Below are positions 36,579-44,554 of a stretch of DNA of 64,000 nt, one piece after another. The DNA comes from CAZJQD01 sp964548165 [NCBI: uncultured bacterium]. GTDB taxonomy: Bacteria > UBA8481. The notes below the pieces were generated by a model. The model was given only the letters and a program-made list of their open reading frames with translations, had not been told where the DNA came from and ran no database searches. The position numbers and the translations under genes were made by a program. The stretch's first letter is position 1; every line of letters starts with the position of its first letter. The DNA lies in NCBI GenBank assembly GCA_964548165.1, contig CAZJQD010000002.1, positions 61,509 to 125,508 on the forward strand, in the 5' to 3' direction.

Positions 36579-37081
36579 GGCAGGATCACGCCTCCCGACA
36601 CGATCTGCAGGGCGAGGCGGACGATCACGGCGCCGATGAGGAGCAGGGAAGTCGTGGCGACGACGCCCTGGCGCTCCATCCAGTTGGCGACGAGGCCGGG
36701 GATGACGAACCCGATCGCGGCGGCGTCGACGACCGTGCCGATGTATCGGGACGCGACCCCGGCTCCCGCGGGGACGGGGAAGATCAGCCAGCGGTCGGCG
36801 AACCAGCCGGCAACGAATCCGACGAGCACGGTGACGACAAAGCGCCTTCGCCCATACAAGAAGACCGCTCGCCCGAGGACGCGCACGACGATGAGCGTGG
36901 CGAGAGCCACGAGAAGGGTGCCGAGGACGCGGCCCGGGTGATGGAGCTCCAGCGCGATGTATCCGGGAACGATGAGGCCTCCGGCCGCCAGGCCGAAGAT
37001 CTCGGAGAAGGCCAGCGAGAGCACGAGGCCGAGCGCGATGGCGGGATAGATGAGTTCCGCCGGCACGAGGAGCGGGTTCAT
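36575..37081 (-). CDS. pgsC: Poly-gamma-glutamate biosynthesis membrane protein PgsC/CapC
   Basis: 168 residues, nearly all membrane segments: 'YPAIALGLVLSLAFSEIFGLAAGGLIVPGYIAL', 'VLGTLLVALATLIVVRVL', 'FVVTVLVGFVAGWF', 'AAAIGFVIPGLVANW', 'GVVATTSLLLIGAVIVRLAL'. The FGLAAGGLIVPGYIAL segment and GFVIPGLVA repeat of it are the family mark; related spans occur in CapC of Bacillus and the PgsC of many Gram-negatives. It forms the membrane part of the poly-gamma-glutamate synthase with PgsB, and is thought to help synthesis or passage of the chain. Start chosen at ATG 37081, overlapping the pgsB stop by four bases; a longer frame upstream is only the shadow of pgsB. Confidence 0.88.
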   Translation of the reverse strand: MNPLLVPAELIYPAIALGLVLSLAFSEIFGLAAGGLIVPGYIALELHHPGRVLGTLLVALATLIVVRVLGRAVFLYGRRRFVVTVLVGFVAGWFADRWLIFPVPAGAGVASRYIGTVVDAAAIGFVIPGLVANWMERQGVVATTSLLLIGAVIVRLALQIVSGGVILP

Positions 37082-38259
37082 GCCGCGGGCCTTCCCGCGT
37101 CCGTCGCGCGCGTCGCCGCGATGGCCGCCAGGCGTGCGCCGGTTCCGGCGATGTTGCCGCAACCGAAGACGAGCGCGTCGGCGATCGCCAGGCTCTCGAT
37201 CCGAAGCCATACAGCCTCGGCAGGAGCGTCGCCCAGGTCCTCGATGACGAGGCTACTCAGATCGGCGCCGCGGATCCGGTCGAGGACCCGGGCGGAGAGC
37301 GGGCCGGTCACCAGCACGTGATCGGCGGCGAGGAGCGGGAGGGCGTCTCCGAATTGGAATGCTCGCTCGACGCGATCGGCGCGCGTGGCGATGACGACTA
37401 TGCTGCGGGAGGCGGGATTCGTCTCCCGGAGGCGTTCCCAGAGCAGGATCGTGGACTCGGGGTCGTTCGCGGCGAAGGCGCTCGCGAAGCGGAAGACTCC
37501 CGTGGCGATCGGGATCTCCTGGACACGAAGGGCGCCGCTGTCGGGCGTCGCGGCCTGCATGCCGCCGAGAGCGACGCGGCGGTCGACCCCGAGCTCGGCG
37601 CAGACGGCCAGAGCCAGCGCGACGTTCTCCTCGTGCTCGCAGTAGCCGAAGCCCTCGGCCCAACCGCGCGGGACGGGACGGTCCACTACCTTCAAGGAGC
37701 TTCCTCGACGACGACATGCCTCGTCGAGGAGGCGCCGCAGTCCGGGATCGCGTTCGGCCGTGAAGCAGATTCCGCCGCGAGGCGACGTTCTCGCGAGGTT
37801 GCGCGCGACCTCGGCAACGGTGGGTCCCATGAGGTCGAGGTGATCGGGGCGCACGTTGGTCACGACGCCGAGCGTGGACTGGATGAATCCGTCCTCGGAG
37901 ACCGAGAGCGTTTCCGGCTGGAGGGCCATGCACTCGATGACGATCCCCGCGGCGCCATCCCTGGCGGCTCGGATCAGCGTGTCTCCCTGCTCTCGTATGG
38001 CCACCCCCGCCGGTCTCGCGACGACTTCCTCGCGGCCGTCGGGCGCGATGTAGCGGGGCGACGTGCCCGTCGTCTTGGCCGCGACGCGGACTCCGCCCGC
38101 CCTGAGCCCGGCGGCGATGAGGCGCGTGACCGAGGACTTGCCCCGAGTCCCGTTCACGTGGATGCGCAGGGGAAGCAGGCGTCGAGCCCGCCTCGCTCGG
38201 AAGCGTTCGCAGGCGCCGGCGACCAGGAGGAGGAGAATGAGCGACAGGACCGTGGACAT
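37078..38259 (-). CDS. pgsB: Poly-gamma-glutamate synthase ligase subunit PgsB/CapB
   Basis: 393 residues, the size of Bacillus PgsB. An N-terminal membrane anchor (LSLILLLLVAGAC) leads into a Mur-ligase-type ATP-binding loop HVNGTRGKSSVTRLI (34-48, Lys41), 'TTGTSPRYI', 'AGIVIECMALQPE', 'GVVTNVRPDHLDLMG' (Mur-ligase-like Asp/His) and 'DPESTILLWERL' further on. The enzyme activates the gamma-carboxyl of glutamate with ATP to lengthen a gamma-linked polyamide at the inner membrane. It is the first gene of a six-gene minus-strand run (pgsB-pgsC-pgsW-unknown-dprE1-like-dprE2-like). No depolymerase (PgsS/CapD hydrolase) or PgsA is in the window. The polymer's monomer and whether it stays on the cell are not shown by sequence. 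Confidence 0.9.
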   Translation of the reverse strand: MSTVLSLILLLLVAGACERFRARRARRLLPLRIHVNGTRGKSSVTRLIAAGLRAGGVRVAAKTTGTSPRYIAPDGREEVVARPAGVAIREQGDTLIRAARDGAAGIVIECMALQPETLSVSEDGFIQSTLGVVTNVRPDHLDLMGPTVAEVARNLARTSPRGGICFTAERDPGLRRLLDEACRRRGSSLKVVDRPVPRGWAEGFGYCEHEENVALALAVCAELGVDRRVALGGMQAATPDSGALRVQEIPIATGVFRFASAFAANDPESTILLWERLRETNPASRSIVVIATRADRVERAFQFGDALPLLAADHVLVTGPLSARVLDRIRGADLSSLVIEDLGDAPAEAVWLRIESLAIADALVFGCGNIAGTGARLAAIAATRATDAGRPAA

Positions 38260-38349
38260 GGGGAGAAGACGGGGGCAATGTTACCTTACAAATGGAGGGG
38301 CTTGCAGTTATCTTGTCCGCGCAGATGGACGCCTACCTTTCATCCCTCG

Positions 38350-38379
38350 GCGCTCGCCCGGATCGCGCTCGCCCGGATC
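38350..38379. repeat. Two perfect 15-bp direct repeats before the first glycosyltransferase
   Basis: The unit GCGCTCGCCCGGATC occurs at 38350-38364 and 38365-38379, just ahead of the ATG at 38393 in the divergent gap between pgsB and the polysaccharide cluster. It could be a regulator site or a simple duplication. Confidence 0.6.
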
Positions 38380-38392
38380 GGGTCCCGGCGAG

Positions 38393-39559
38393 ATGAAGCC
38401 GCGTGTCCTGCATATCCTGACGCGCCTGGAGCTGGGCGGCGCGCAATGGAATACGGTGCTCTCGGTCGAGGACCAATGCCGGCGCGGCTACGACGCCTGG
38501 CTCCTGGCGGGGGAGGGAGAACTCTCGGACGAGGCCCGCCGCCGTCTCGGCAATCGCTGGATCTCCTGCGGAGCACTCGTTCGCGAGATCGTGCCCACCC
38601 GCGACGCCCAGGCCCTGGGCGTGGTGAGCGAGCACCTGCGGCGCTTGCGTCCGCACCTCGTTCACACGCATTCCTCCAAGGCGGGCATCGTCGGGCGATG
38701 GGCGGCCTGGAGGGCGGAGGTTCCCGTGATCGTCCATACCGCCCATGGCTGGGGGTTCCATCGCGGTCAGGGACGGGCTTCCTACGAGGCGTTCCGGTGG
38801 ATCGAGAAATTGACGGCGGCCAAGACGGACCGCATCGTCGTCGTCGCCGATTCGGATCGCGTGCAGGCGTTGGCCCAGGGAGTGGGGATGCCGGAGCAGT
38901 ATGTGCTGATTCGCTCGGGGATCGCGGCGCCGAAGGTGCCGTGCGCGCCGGACCTCCGGCGCGAGCGCCGCGCTGCATGGGGGGTCCCGGACGACGGGAT
39001 CCTGGTGGCCTGGATCGGGAACTTCAAGCCCCAGAAAGATCCGCTCGTCATGGCCTCGGTCGTGCAACAGGCGCTCGCGCGCGACGCAAGACTGCGCTTC
39101 CTCATCGTCGGGGACGGTCCGATGCGCGACGCCGTGACGCGCCTTTTGGGCGCCGAACCGCGCGCGACGATCTGCGGGTGGAGGCGGGATACCGGGGAGA
39201 TCCTCGAAGCCGCCGATATGCTCCTTCACACGGCCCTACACGAGGGCCTGCCGCGCGTGATCCTGGAGGCCGCGGTTCGCGGCGTGCCGTCCGTGTCCAC
39301 CAACGTCGACGGCATTCCCGAGATACTCACGGATGGCGTGACGGGCGTGCTTACGGAACCGGGCGACGTGAACGGCCTGGTGGCAGGCGTCTGCCGGTTG
39401 GCCGGCGATCCGGACCTGAGGGCACGGTGCGGGGCCGCGTCCCGGGCCGCGTTCCGGGACGAGTTTCGCGTCGAGACGATGCTCGAACAGCTCGATGCCC
39501 TCTACCGGGAACGCCTGGCGGCCAAGGGCATACCTTGGACACAGCTCGCGTCGAAATGA
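38393..39559 (+). CDS. Glycosyltransferase family 4
   Basis: 388 residues, GT-B fold. The N-terminal Rossmann half begins 'RVLHILTRLELGGAQ' (typical GT4 opening), followed by 'RPHLVHTHSSKAGIVGRWAAW' and 'VHTAHGWGFH'. The C-terminal half has 'VAWIGNFKPQKDPL', 'LIVGDGPMRD' and the donor-binding ExxxxxxxE motif HEGLPRVILEA near residue 283, then 'GIPEIL'. It transfers a sugar from a nucleotide donor to a growing lipid-linked chain in the cytoplasm; the sugar is not predictable. ATG at 38393 is the first good start after the divergent gap; a longer frame upstream lies opposite pgsB. First gene of the polysaccharide cluster; the ligase gene overlaps its stop by four bases (ATGA). Confidence 0.88.
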   Translation: MKPRVLHILTRLELGGAQWNTVLSVEDQCRRGYDAWLLAGEGELSDEARRRLGNRWISCGALVREIVPTRDAQALGVVSEHLRRLRPHLVHTHSSKAGIVGRWAAWRAEVPVIVHTAHGWGFHRGQGRASYEAFRWIEKLTAAKTDRIVVVADSDRVQALAQGVGMPEQYVLIRSGIAAPKVPCAPDLRRERRAAWGVPDDGILVAWIGNFKPQKDPLVMASVVQQALARDARLRFLIVGDGPMRDAVTRLLGAEPRATICGWRRDTGEILEAADMLLHTALHEGLPRVILEAAVRGVPSVSTNVDGIPEILTDGVTGVLTEPGDVNGLVAGVCRLAGDPDLRARCGAASRAAFRDEFRVETMLEQLDALYRERLAAKGIPWTQLASK

Positions 39560-41595
39560 AGCGCGATCCCTCGCTCCTCGTGTTCGTCGCCGTCCTGATC
39601 GGGTTGGCGGCCTCGCACGGGGGACTCTGGCCCGGCGACCGCTTGCTCTCGCTGGGGTTCTGGACGCTGGCCGCGCTGGCGTGCGCGGCGGAGAGTTCGC
39701 GCCTGGCGCTCCGGCCGGCGCTTCTGCTTCCCGTCGCGGCCTCCGCGCTCTCGTTGGCGCTCGCGCCGATCCCGATCCTCGGCGCCGACCTGGTGCTGAC
39801 CACGCTCGCGCTCACGATCCTGGCCATCGCCTGCGCCGATTACATGGAGCGTGACCTGGTGCTGGCCGGCGTTCTCCTGGCATCCCTGGTCGGGGCGGTT
39901 GTCGTGGTCCTGGAGGTGGTCGAGGCCGTCGGGATGATCGGTCGCCCGGGCCTGGGTGCCGGCGCTCCTGGTCTCATGGGGGGAGCCAACGTCAGCGGCG
40001 TCGCCATCGCGCTGGGAATTCCAGCTGTCCTGACCCTGGCCGATCGTGGCCGGATATCCTGGGGCGCGGGAATTCCGGTCGCCCTTCTGTTACTCATGGC
40101 CGTGCTCTTGACGGGCTCGCGCACGGCCGCCCTGGCCTCGTTGGCGGCGATCATCACGGCCGCTCCGTTGTTGCCGCCGCGATGGCGCGGCGGGCTCGTG
40201 GCAGGTGGCGCCTTCCTGGCGGTCGCCAGCGCGTTCCTCTACCTCCCGAAGTTCCTCGCTCGTCTTGACCCCGAGTTCCTCACCAACGCGCAACGACTCT
40301 CGATGATCCGCGGCGTCTTCAACGCCTTCCTGGAACGCCCGTTCTTCGGACATGGCCCCTGGAGCTTTCCCGTGATGGGGCAGGCATGGCTGACGTGGCC
40401 CAAGTGGGAGCTCCATCCACACTCGTTTCCGCTGAGGATTCTCTTCGAGAGCGGCATGGCGGGACTCGCGGCCTGGAGCCTCGTGGCGATCTCGGTGATG
40501 CCTCGGCGCGCGGGGCGAGCGGACACGCCGGGGCGCGGCTTCTCTCGCGGTTTGCGTCCAGCCGCGTCGATGGCGCTTGTCATCGGCGTGGGTTCCCTGA
40601 CCGACGACGTGCTCTGGTTGCCGGCTCTGTCCGCGTTTTTCCTGGCGTGCCTCGCGGCCCTGCTTCCGCCGCGCGGAACGCTTCCCCGCTGGGCGGGCCT
40701 CGTTCTCGTGGCAACGACGGGCATGCTCGCCTCCAGCGGGCCCCTGTTTGTGACCCTCGGTTCACCCGGCTTGTGGCCTGATCCGGTGGGCGCGATCGAT
40801 CGCGCCATCCGTGAGGGGAGCGCGCCGGATTACCGGGGAGCGGAGCGGGACCCGGTCGCATTGAGGGTTCGCGCCTGGCAGTCCTGGGATCGTGGAGAGA
40901 GCCGCGCGGCGGAACAGGATCTGCTGAGGGCCGAGAGGATCGATCCGCGCATGGTGTTGGGGCCGCACCTGCTCGACCTGGCCTGGATAACGCGCGCGCG
41001 CGGCGATGACACGGCCGCTCGATCCTGGGAGGCGCGGTCACGGGAGTTGGCGCCGGTGCTGACCGCTCGCTTTCTCGGCGAGAGCGCATACGTCCGACCC
41101 TCGCCCCTGGACTGGCACTACGGGATCGAGTTTCCCCGGGCGGAAGAGGTGGGCTTCGCCGCGATCCCGCAGTGGGATGATCCGCTGGACTGGAGACATT
41201 GGCGCCATCGTGCCGTCCGGGCGTTCCTGGCCGGGGATCGGGTCTCGGCCCGTGCCGCTCTGGCCGTCGCAGAGACCCTGGTGATTTCTCAATACGGTCG
41301 CGATCCCCAGCTGGCGCGGATCGAGCTGGCCCTGGGATCTCCGGCCGGAGGGGATGCGGCCGCGATCGCGTCTTGGGAGGCCGACCTCCGGGCGCAAGTG
41401 GCGGCTCGCGACGGAGCGGCGTATCCCTGGCGCGTCTTCGGGCCGCTGATTCATCGCCAGCCGTTGAACAGCACCGGCGAGAATTCACCCTGGTGGAGGA
41501 CGCGATGCGGGCCTCTGCCGAACGCGCGTTCGCTCGCAACGCACCGGTCTTCGGCCGGGGACGAAACGGCGGATACGGGGGCGGCGGGAAGGTGA
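39556..41595 (+). CDS. O-antigen ligase/polymerase-like membrane protein with C-terminal soluble extension
   Basis: 679 residues. The first ~420 form about eleven membrane segments. The Wzy_C signature is visible: 'ANVSGVAIALGIPAVLTLA', 'LLTGSRTAAL' (~184), 'FFGHGPWSF', and 'HPHSFPLRILFESGMAGL' (~288), the periplasmic loop with the essential His/Arg of WaaL-type ligases and some polymerases. Residues ~430-679 are soluble and TPR-like (SWDRGESRAAEQDLLRAERIDP) with many Trp. WaaL joins polymer to lipid A core; other members polymerise repeats or glycosylate proteins. ATG 39556 overlaps the upstream stop by four bases; a much longer frame upstream runs across other genes and is not coding. Whether it is ligase or polymerase is open: no other Wzy or WaaL gene is present in the cluster. 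Confidence 0.82.
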   Translation: MKRDPSLLVFVAVLIGLAASHGGLWPGDRLLSLGFWTLAALACAAESSRLALRPALLLPVAASALSLALAPIPILGADLVLTTLALTILAIACADYMERDLVLAGVLLASLVGAVVVVLEVVEAVGMIGRPGLGAGAPGLMGGANVSGVAIALGIPAVLTLADRGRISWGAGIPVALLLLMAVLLTGSRTAALASLAAIITAAPLLPPRWRGGLVAGGAFLAVASAFLYLPKFLARLDPEFLTNAQRLSMIRGVFNAFLERPFFGHGPWSFPVMGQAWLTWPKWELHPHSFPLRILFESGMAGLAAWSLVAISVMPRRAGRADTPGRGFSRGLRPAASMALVIGVGSLTDDVLWLPALSAFFLACLAALLPPRGTLPRWAGLVLVATTGMLASSGPLFVTLGSPGLWPDPVGAIDRAIREGSAPDYRGAERDPVALRVRAWQSWDRGESRAAEQDLLRAERIDPRMVLGPHLLDLAWITRARGDDTAARSWEARSRELAPVLTARFLGESAYVRPSPLDWHYGIEFPRAEEVGFAAIPQWDDPLDWRHWRHRAVRAFLAGDRVSARAALAVAETLVISQYGRDPQLARIELALGSPAGGDAAAIASWEADLRAQVAARDGAAYPWRVFGPLIHRQPLNSTGENSPWWRTRCGPLPNARSLATHRSSAGDETADTGAAGR

Positions 41596-42701
41596 AGATA
41601 CTCACCGTGATCGGCTCCGCCGACGAGGCCGGCGCCGAGCGGCACGTGGAATCCGTTCTGCGCGCCGTGCCGGGCGACCACGCGGTTGTCTCCCTGGCGC
41701 AGGGCCCCATGGTCGAAGCCTGGCGGTCGGCGGGCGCCGAGGTTCACCTCTGTCCCGCTCCCGGAAAGTTTCCCATCGCGTCCCTGCCCGCGCTTCGTCG
41801 CCTCATCCTCGAAATCGCGCCGGACCTCGTGCACGCGCACACGCCCAAGGCCAACCTCCTGGCATCCCTGGCTCTTGCCCGTGGCGGTCCCAAGCGAGCT
41901 TGTCCCAGGCGCGCTTGTCCGCCGTTCGTGATGACCGTTCACGGGAGCCATCGGCAATTTGCCGCCGCGCGATGGATCCCCTCGGCCGCCTACCTCTGGG
42001 CGGACCGGAGAGCGTCGCGGACGGCGCGGGCCGTCCTCTGTGTCTGCGCATCGGATCGGCGAGAACTGGCGGCGGCCGGTTTCCCATCCGATCGCCTCGA
42101 GCTCGTGCCGAACGGCGTGCCCGACCACGAGGGGTGGCCGCTGGGACGAGCGGAGGATGGGCCACGGACGGTCGCGTGGGCGGGCAGGTTCTCGGCCGAG
42201 AAGCGACCCGGCCTGGCTCTTGCCGTAGCCTCGCGGCTACGCGGGCATCCGCGCCTCGCCGGATTCCGGATGATCGGCGACGGGCCGCTCCGCCCCTCGC
42301 TGGCCCGGCGCGCCTCGATGATCGGCGTCCGGCTGGAGCCGGCGCGCCCGGGCCTCGCCTCGCTCTGGCCCGAGGCCGACATATTCCTGAATACCTCGTC
42401 ATCCGAGGGTTTATCGCTGGCCATCCTGGAGGCCCTGGCGGCGGGCGTACCTGTCGTGGCGACGGCCGTCGGTGGCAATCCCGAGGCCGTGGGAAATGGG
42501 GGCATCGTGGTCCCCGCCGGCGGGCGAGACGGGGAAATCATTGCCCAGCTTGCCGCCGCCGTGCGCTCGCTCATCGACGATCCGGCAGCCTGGCGCGCGG
42601 CCTCGATCGCGGCCCGCGCGCGCTACGAGGCAGAATTCCGGGTGGAGATCATGGGCAAGCGCCTCCTCGAGGTCTACCGCGCGGCACTTCAGCGGGGGTG
42701 A
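41592..42701 (+). CDS. Glycosyltransferase family 4
   Basis: 369 residues from a GTG at 41592 that overlaps the ligase stop (GTGA). N-terminal 'KILTVIGSADEAGAERHV', 'APDLVHAHTPKANLLASLAL', 'FVMTVHGSHRQF'; C-terminal 'AWAGRFSAEKRPGLALAVA', 'MIGDGPLRPSL', and the ExxxxxxxE donor motif SSEGLSLAILEALAAGVPVVAT near residue 270. It is a GT-B enzyme of the same class as the gene at 38393 but only moderately similar. It adds one sugar to a lipid-linked chain on the inner face of the membrane. Donor and acceptor unknown. After it there is a 109-base gap without features before the next gene. Confidence 0.87.
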   Translation: MKILTVIGSADEAGAERHVESVLRAVPGDHAVVSLAQGPMVEAWRSAGAEVHLCPAPGKFPIASLPALRRLILEIAPDLVHAHTPKANLLASLALARGGPKRACPRRACPPFVMTVHGSHRQFAAARWIPSAAYLWADRRASRTARAVLCVCASDRRELAAAGFPSDRLELVPNGVPDHEGWPLGRAEDGPRTVAWAGRFSAEKRPGLALAVASRLRGHPRLAGFRMIGDGPLRPSLARRASMIGVRLEPARPGLASLWPEADIFLNTSSSEGLSLAILEALAAGVPVVATAVGGNPEAVGNGGIVVPAGGRDGEIIAQLAAAVRSLIDDPAAWRAASIAARARYEAEFRVEIMGKRLLEVYRAALQRG

Positions 42702-42810
42702 TTTCCCTCAGCGCGCGCCTCGCGCTCGCTTCGCGCGGGTGGCAGGCAGGGCCTGGCGGCATCGCGCATGAGCCTTGCGCGTTCGACGCGCGAGAGGCAT
42801 CATTTTTCGC

Positions 42811-43650
42811 ATGAGCTTTCGTGCGTCATGCTACTCCGTTGCCTTCTTGGGCGTTCTGGTCCTGGCATCGGCCCTGCCCGCCTCGGCGTCTCCTGACCCC
42901 GTCCTCGTTGGTCTCCTGAGCGGAGATCGGATACTCCTGGCTGGAGGATGGAGCCCGGAGAGGGGCTGGATGCCCGCCGACTCGGTGGCCACATCGTTTC
43001 GCGCGGGCACTCGCTTTACCGTTTACGGCCTTGCGGGAAGGGCACGCGAGGTCGTCCTCGGGGATACGGGTTTCGAGGAGGTGGTCTCCTCGTGGTGGGG
43101 ATCGGTGGACCGCCCCCTGCCCCGGGGACGGAATGCCGTCGCTGTCGCGCGCGCCGTTGCCGGTCCCGTTCCGCGCTTACCGCGCGCCCAGTCGCTGACC
43201 CTTCCCGTGTACCGCCGCGCGGGCGCCGCTGTTCTTCGCTCGGTCGGCCTGGATATCGGGATCGCCCGGATCGTGCAGTCCCAGCGCGTCGACCTCGATG
43301 GCAACGGCACCGACGAAGTGCTCCTCACCCTCCGTTCAAGAAACGGCATAGGAGCCCGGCCCGAGACCAGGCGCGGCGATTACGCCGGCGTCCTGTTGCG
43401 CTACCTGCCAGCGAAGTCCGCGACCGCGTCGGCGGTGACTGACACGCCGCTGATCCTAGGCGCATGGCCCGACGGCGAGGAGTTTGCCGCACCGGAGGAT
43501 TGCGAGTTGCTGGCGTGCGCGGACATCGACGGCGACGGTCGACTCGAGATATTCGTCCGCACCTGGTACTACGAGGGAGAAGCCCTCACGGTGCTGTCCT
43601 TCGACGGATCACAAGTTGCGGAGGCCCTGGTGGCCGGGTGGGGACTCTAG
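42811..43650 (+). CDS. Secreted protein with FG-GAP/EF-hand-like calcium loops
   Basis: 279 residues. Signal peptide: RASCYSVAFLGVLVLASALPASASP, cleavage after ASA. The mature part has two calcium-type loops in a VCBS-like setting: DLDGNGTDEVLL (~162) and DIDGDGRLEIFV (~240), each preceding a beta strand. No membrane anchor follows. I recognise no named family; it is likely periplasmic or surface-exposed. ATG at 42811 is preferred over an upstream in-frame ATG at 42775 because the signal peptide begins there. It lies inside the polysaccharide cluster, between two glycosyltransferases, so it may bind or scaffold the polymer; that is inference. Confidence 0.7.
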   Translation: MSFRASCYSVAFLGVLVLASALPASASPDPVLVGLLSGDRILLAGGWSPERGWMPADSVATSFRAGTRFTVYGLAGRAREVVLGDTGFEEVVSSWWGSVDRPLPRGRNAVAVARAVAGPVPRLPRAQSLTLPVYRRAGAAVLRSVGLDIGIARIVQSQRVDLDGNGTDEVLLTLRSRNGIGARPETRRGDYAGVLLRYLPAKSATASAVTDTPLILGAWPDGEEFAAPEDCELLACADIDGDGRLEIFVRTWYYEGEALTVLSFDGSQVAEALVAGWGL

Positions 43651-43693
43651 ATGCCGTCTGACACCGCGGCGGGCTCCGTGATATGCTCGGGGC

Positions 43694-44554
43694 GTGCTCG
43701 TCGATCTCGTCCTGGTCAATTTCCACAGCGCGACGGAGGCCCGGGAGGCCATCCGTTCGGCGCGACACGAACTGCATCCCGTCCTCAATCGCATCATCGT
43801 TGTTGAGAACGGTTCCGGCGAGGCGGATCGGTTCGCGGGATCCGGCGCCGAAGTGCTCGTCTTCGCCGAGAACCGCGGGTTCGCGGCGGGGGTTAACGCC
43901 GGCGTCGCCCGGTCCCTGGCTCCCCCGCGCGGGACCCGCAGGGCAGGCGCCACGCTCGTACTTAATCCGGACGCCTGGCTGGAGGCCGGTTCCTGGCTGG
44001 CCGCCATCGGCGCGATCTCGCCCGATGTCGCCGCGCTCGGGCCCGCCGTCGTCTCGCCCGACGGCACGCTGCAGTCATCGGTCTACACCGAGCCTCGGCC
44101 CTCCCGGGTTCTCATGGAGTCGCTGGGCGTGCAGAGATTCGCGCGACTCTTGGGCATCCGCCGGATCATGCCGGGCACGCGGACCGAGGTGGACGCGGTC
44201 CAGGGCTCCTGCATCTTCATCAACCACCGCGCGTGGCGCATGATCGGCCCCTTCGACGAGGACTTCTTCCTCTACCACGAGGAGCTGGATTGGTGCTTGC
44301 GGGCGCGCGACGCGGGTTTCTCGGTCCTGTACGAGCCGGCCGTGAGGGTCGTGCATGGCGGCGGAGTGGACGTGCCGGCGGGACGCGAGCTCGTCTACTA
44401 TCGCGGCGCGCTCCGGCTCGTCGAGAAGAGGCGCGGCCTGGCGGAAGCGTCGAGACTGCGCCGGCACCTGCGCCGCTCGGCTCTTCTTGGCGCGATGCTG
44501 GCGGGCAATCGCGAGCGGTCGCGCGGACTGCGCCGGCTGGCGGACGAGCTGTGA
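43694..44554 (+). CDS. Glycosyltransferase family 2, rhamnosyltransferase-like
   Basis: 286 residues from GTG 43694. GT-A fold marks: 'VDLVLVNFHSATEA' (first strand), 'VVENGSGEADR', 'ENRGFAAGVNAGVA' (~62-73), 'LVLNPDAWLE' with the DxD-like Asp, 'QGSCIFINHRAWRMIGPFDEDFFLYHEELDWCLRARDAG' (~168-205; catalytic base region ELD/DW). This wording is close to rhamnosyl- and related transferases that add deoxysugars to O-antigens. The next gene starts inside the stop codon (GTGA). Donor not proven. Confidence 0.87.
   Translation: MLVDLVLVNFHSATEAREAIRSARHELHPVLNRIIVVENGSGEADRFAGSGAEVLVFAENRGFAAGVNAGVARSLAPPRGTRRAGATLVLNPDAWLEAGSWLAAIGAISPDVAALGPAVVSPDGTLQSSVYTEPRPSRVLMESLGVQRFARLLGIRRIMPGTRTEVDAVQGSCIFINHRAWRMIGPFDEDFFLYHEELDWCLRARDAGFSVLYEPAVRVVHGGGVDVPAGRELVYYRGALRLVEKRRGLAEASRLRRHLRRSALLGAMLAGNRERSRGLRRLADEL

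Noticed and set aside
37318-39555. Long N-terminal extension of the O-antigen-ligase frame
   Set aside because: The extension runs opposite pgsB and across the first glycosyltransferase; the ATG at 39556 has a four-base overlap and begins a normal membrane protein.
42702-42810. Possible small gene or promoter in the 109-base gap between glycosyltransferase and secreted-protein genes
   Set aside because: No ribosome site, no convincing promoter boxes and no start with a credible product.
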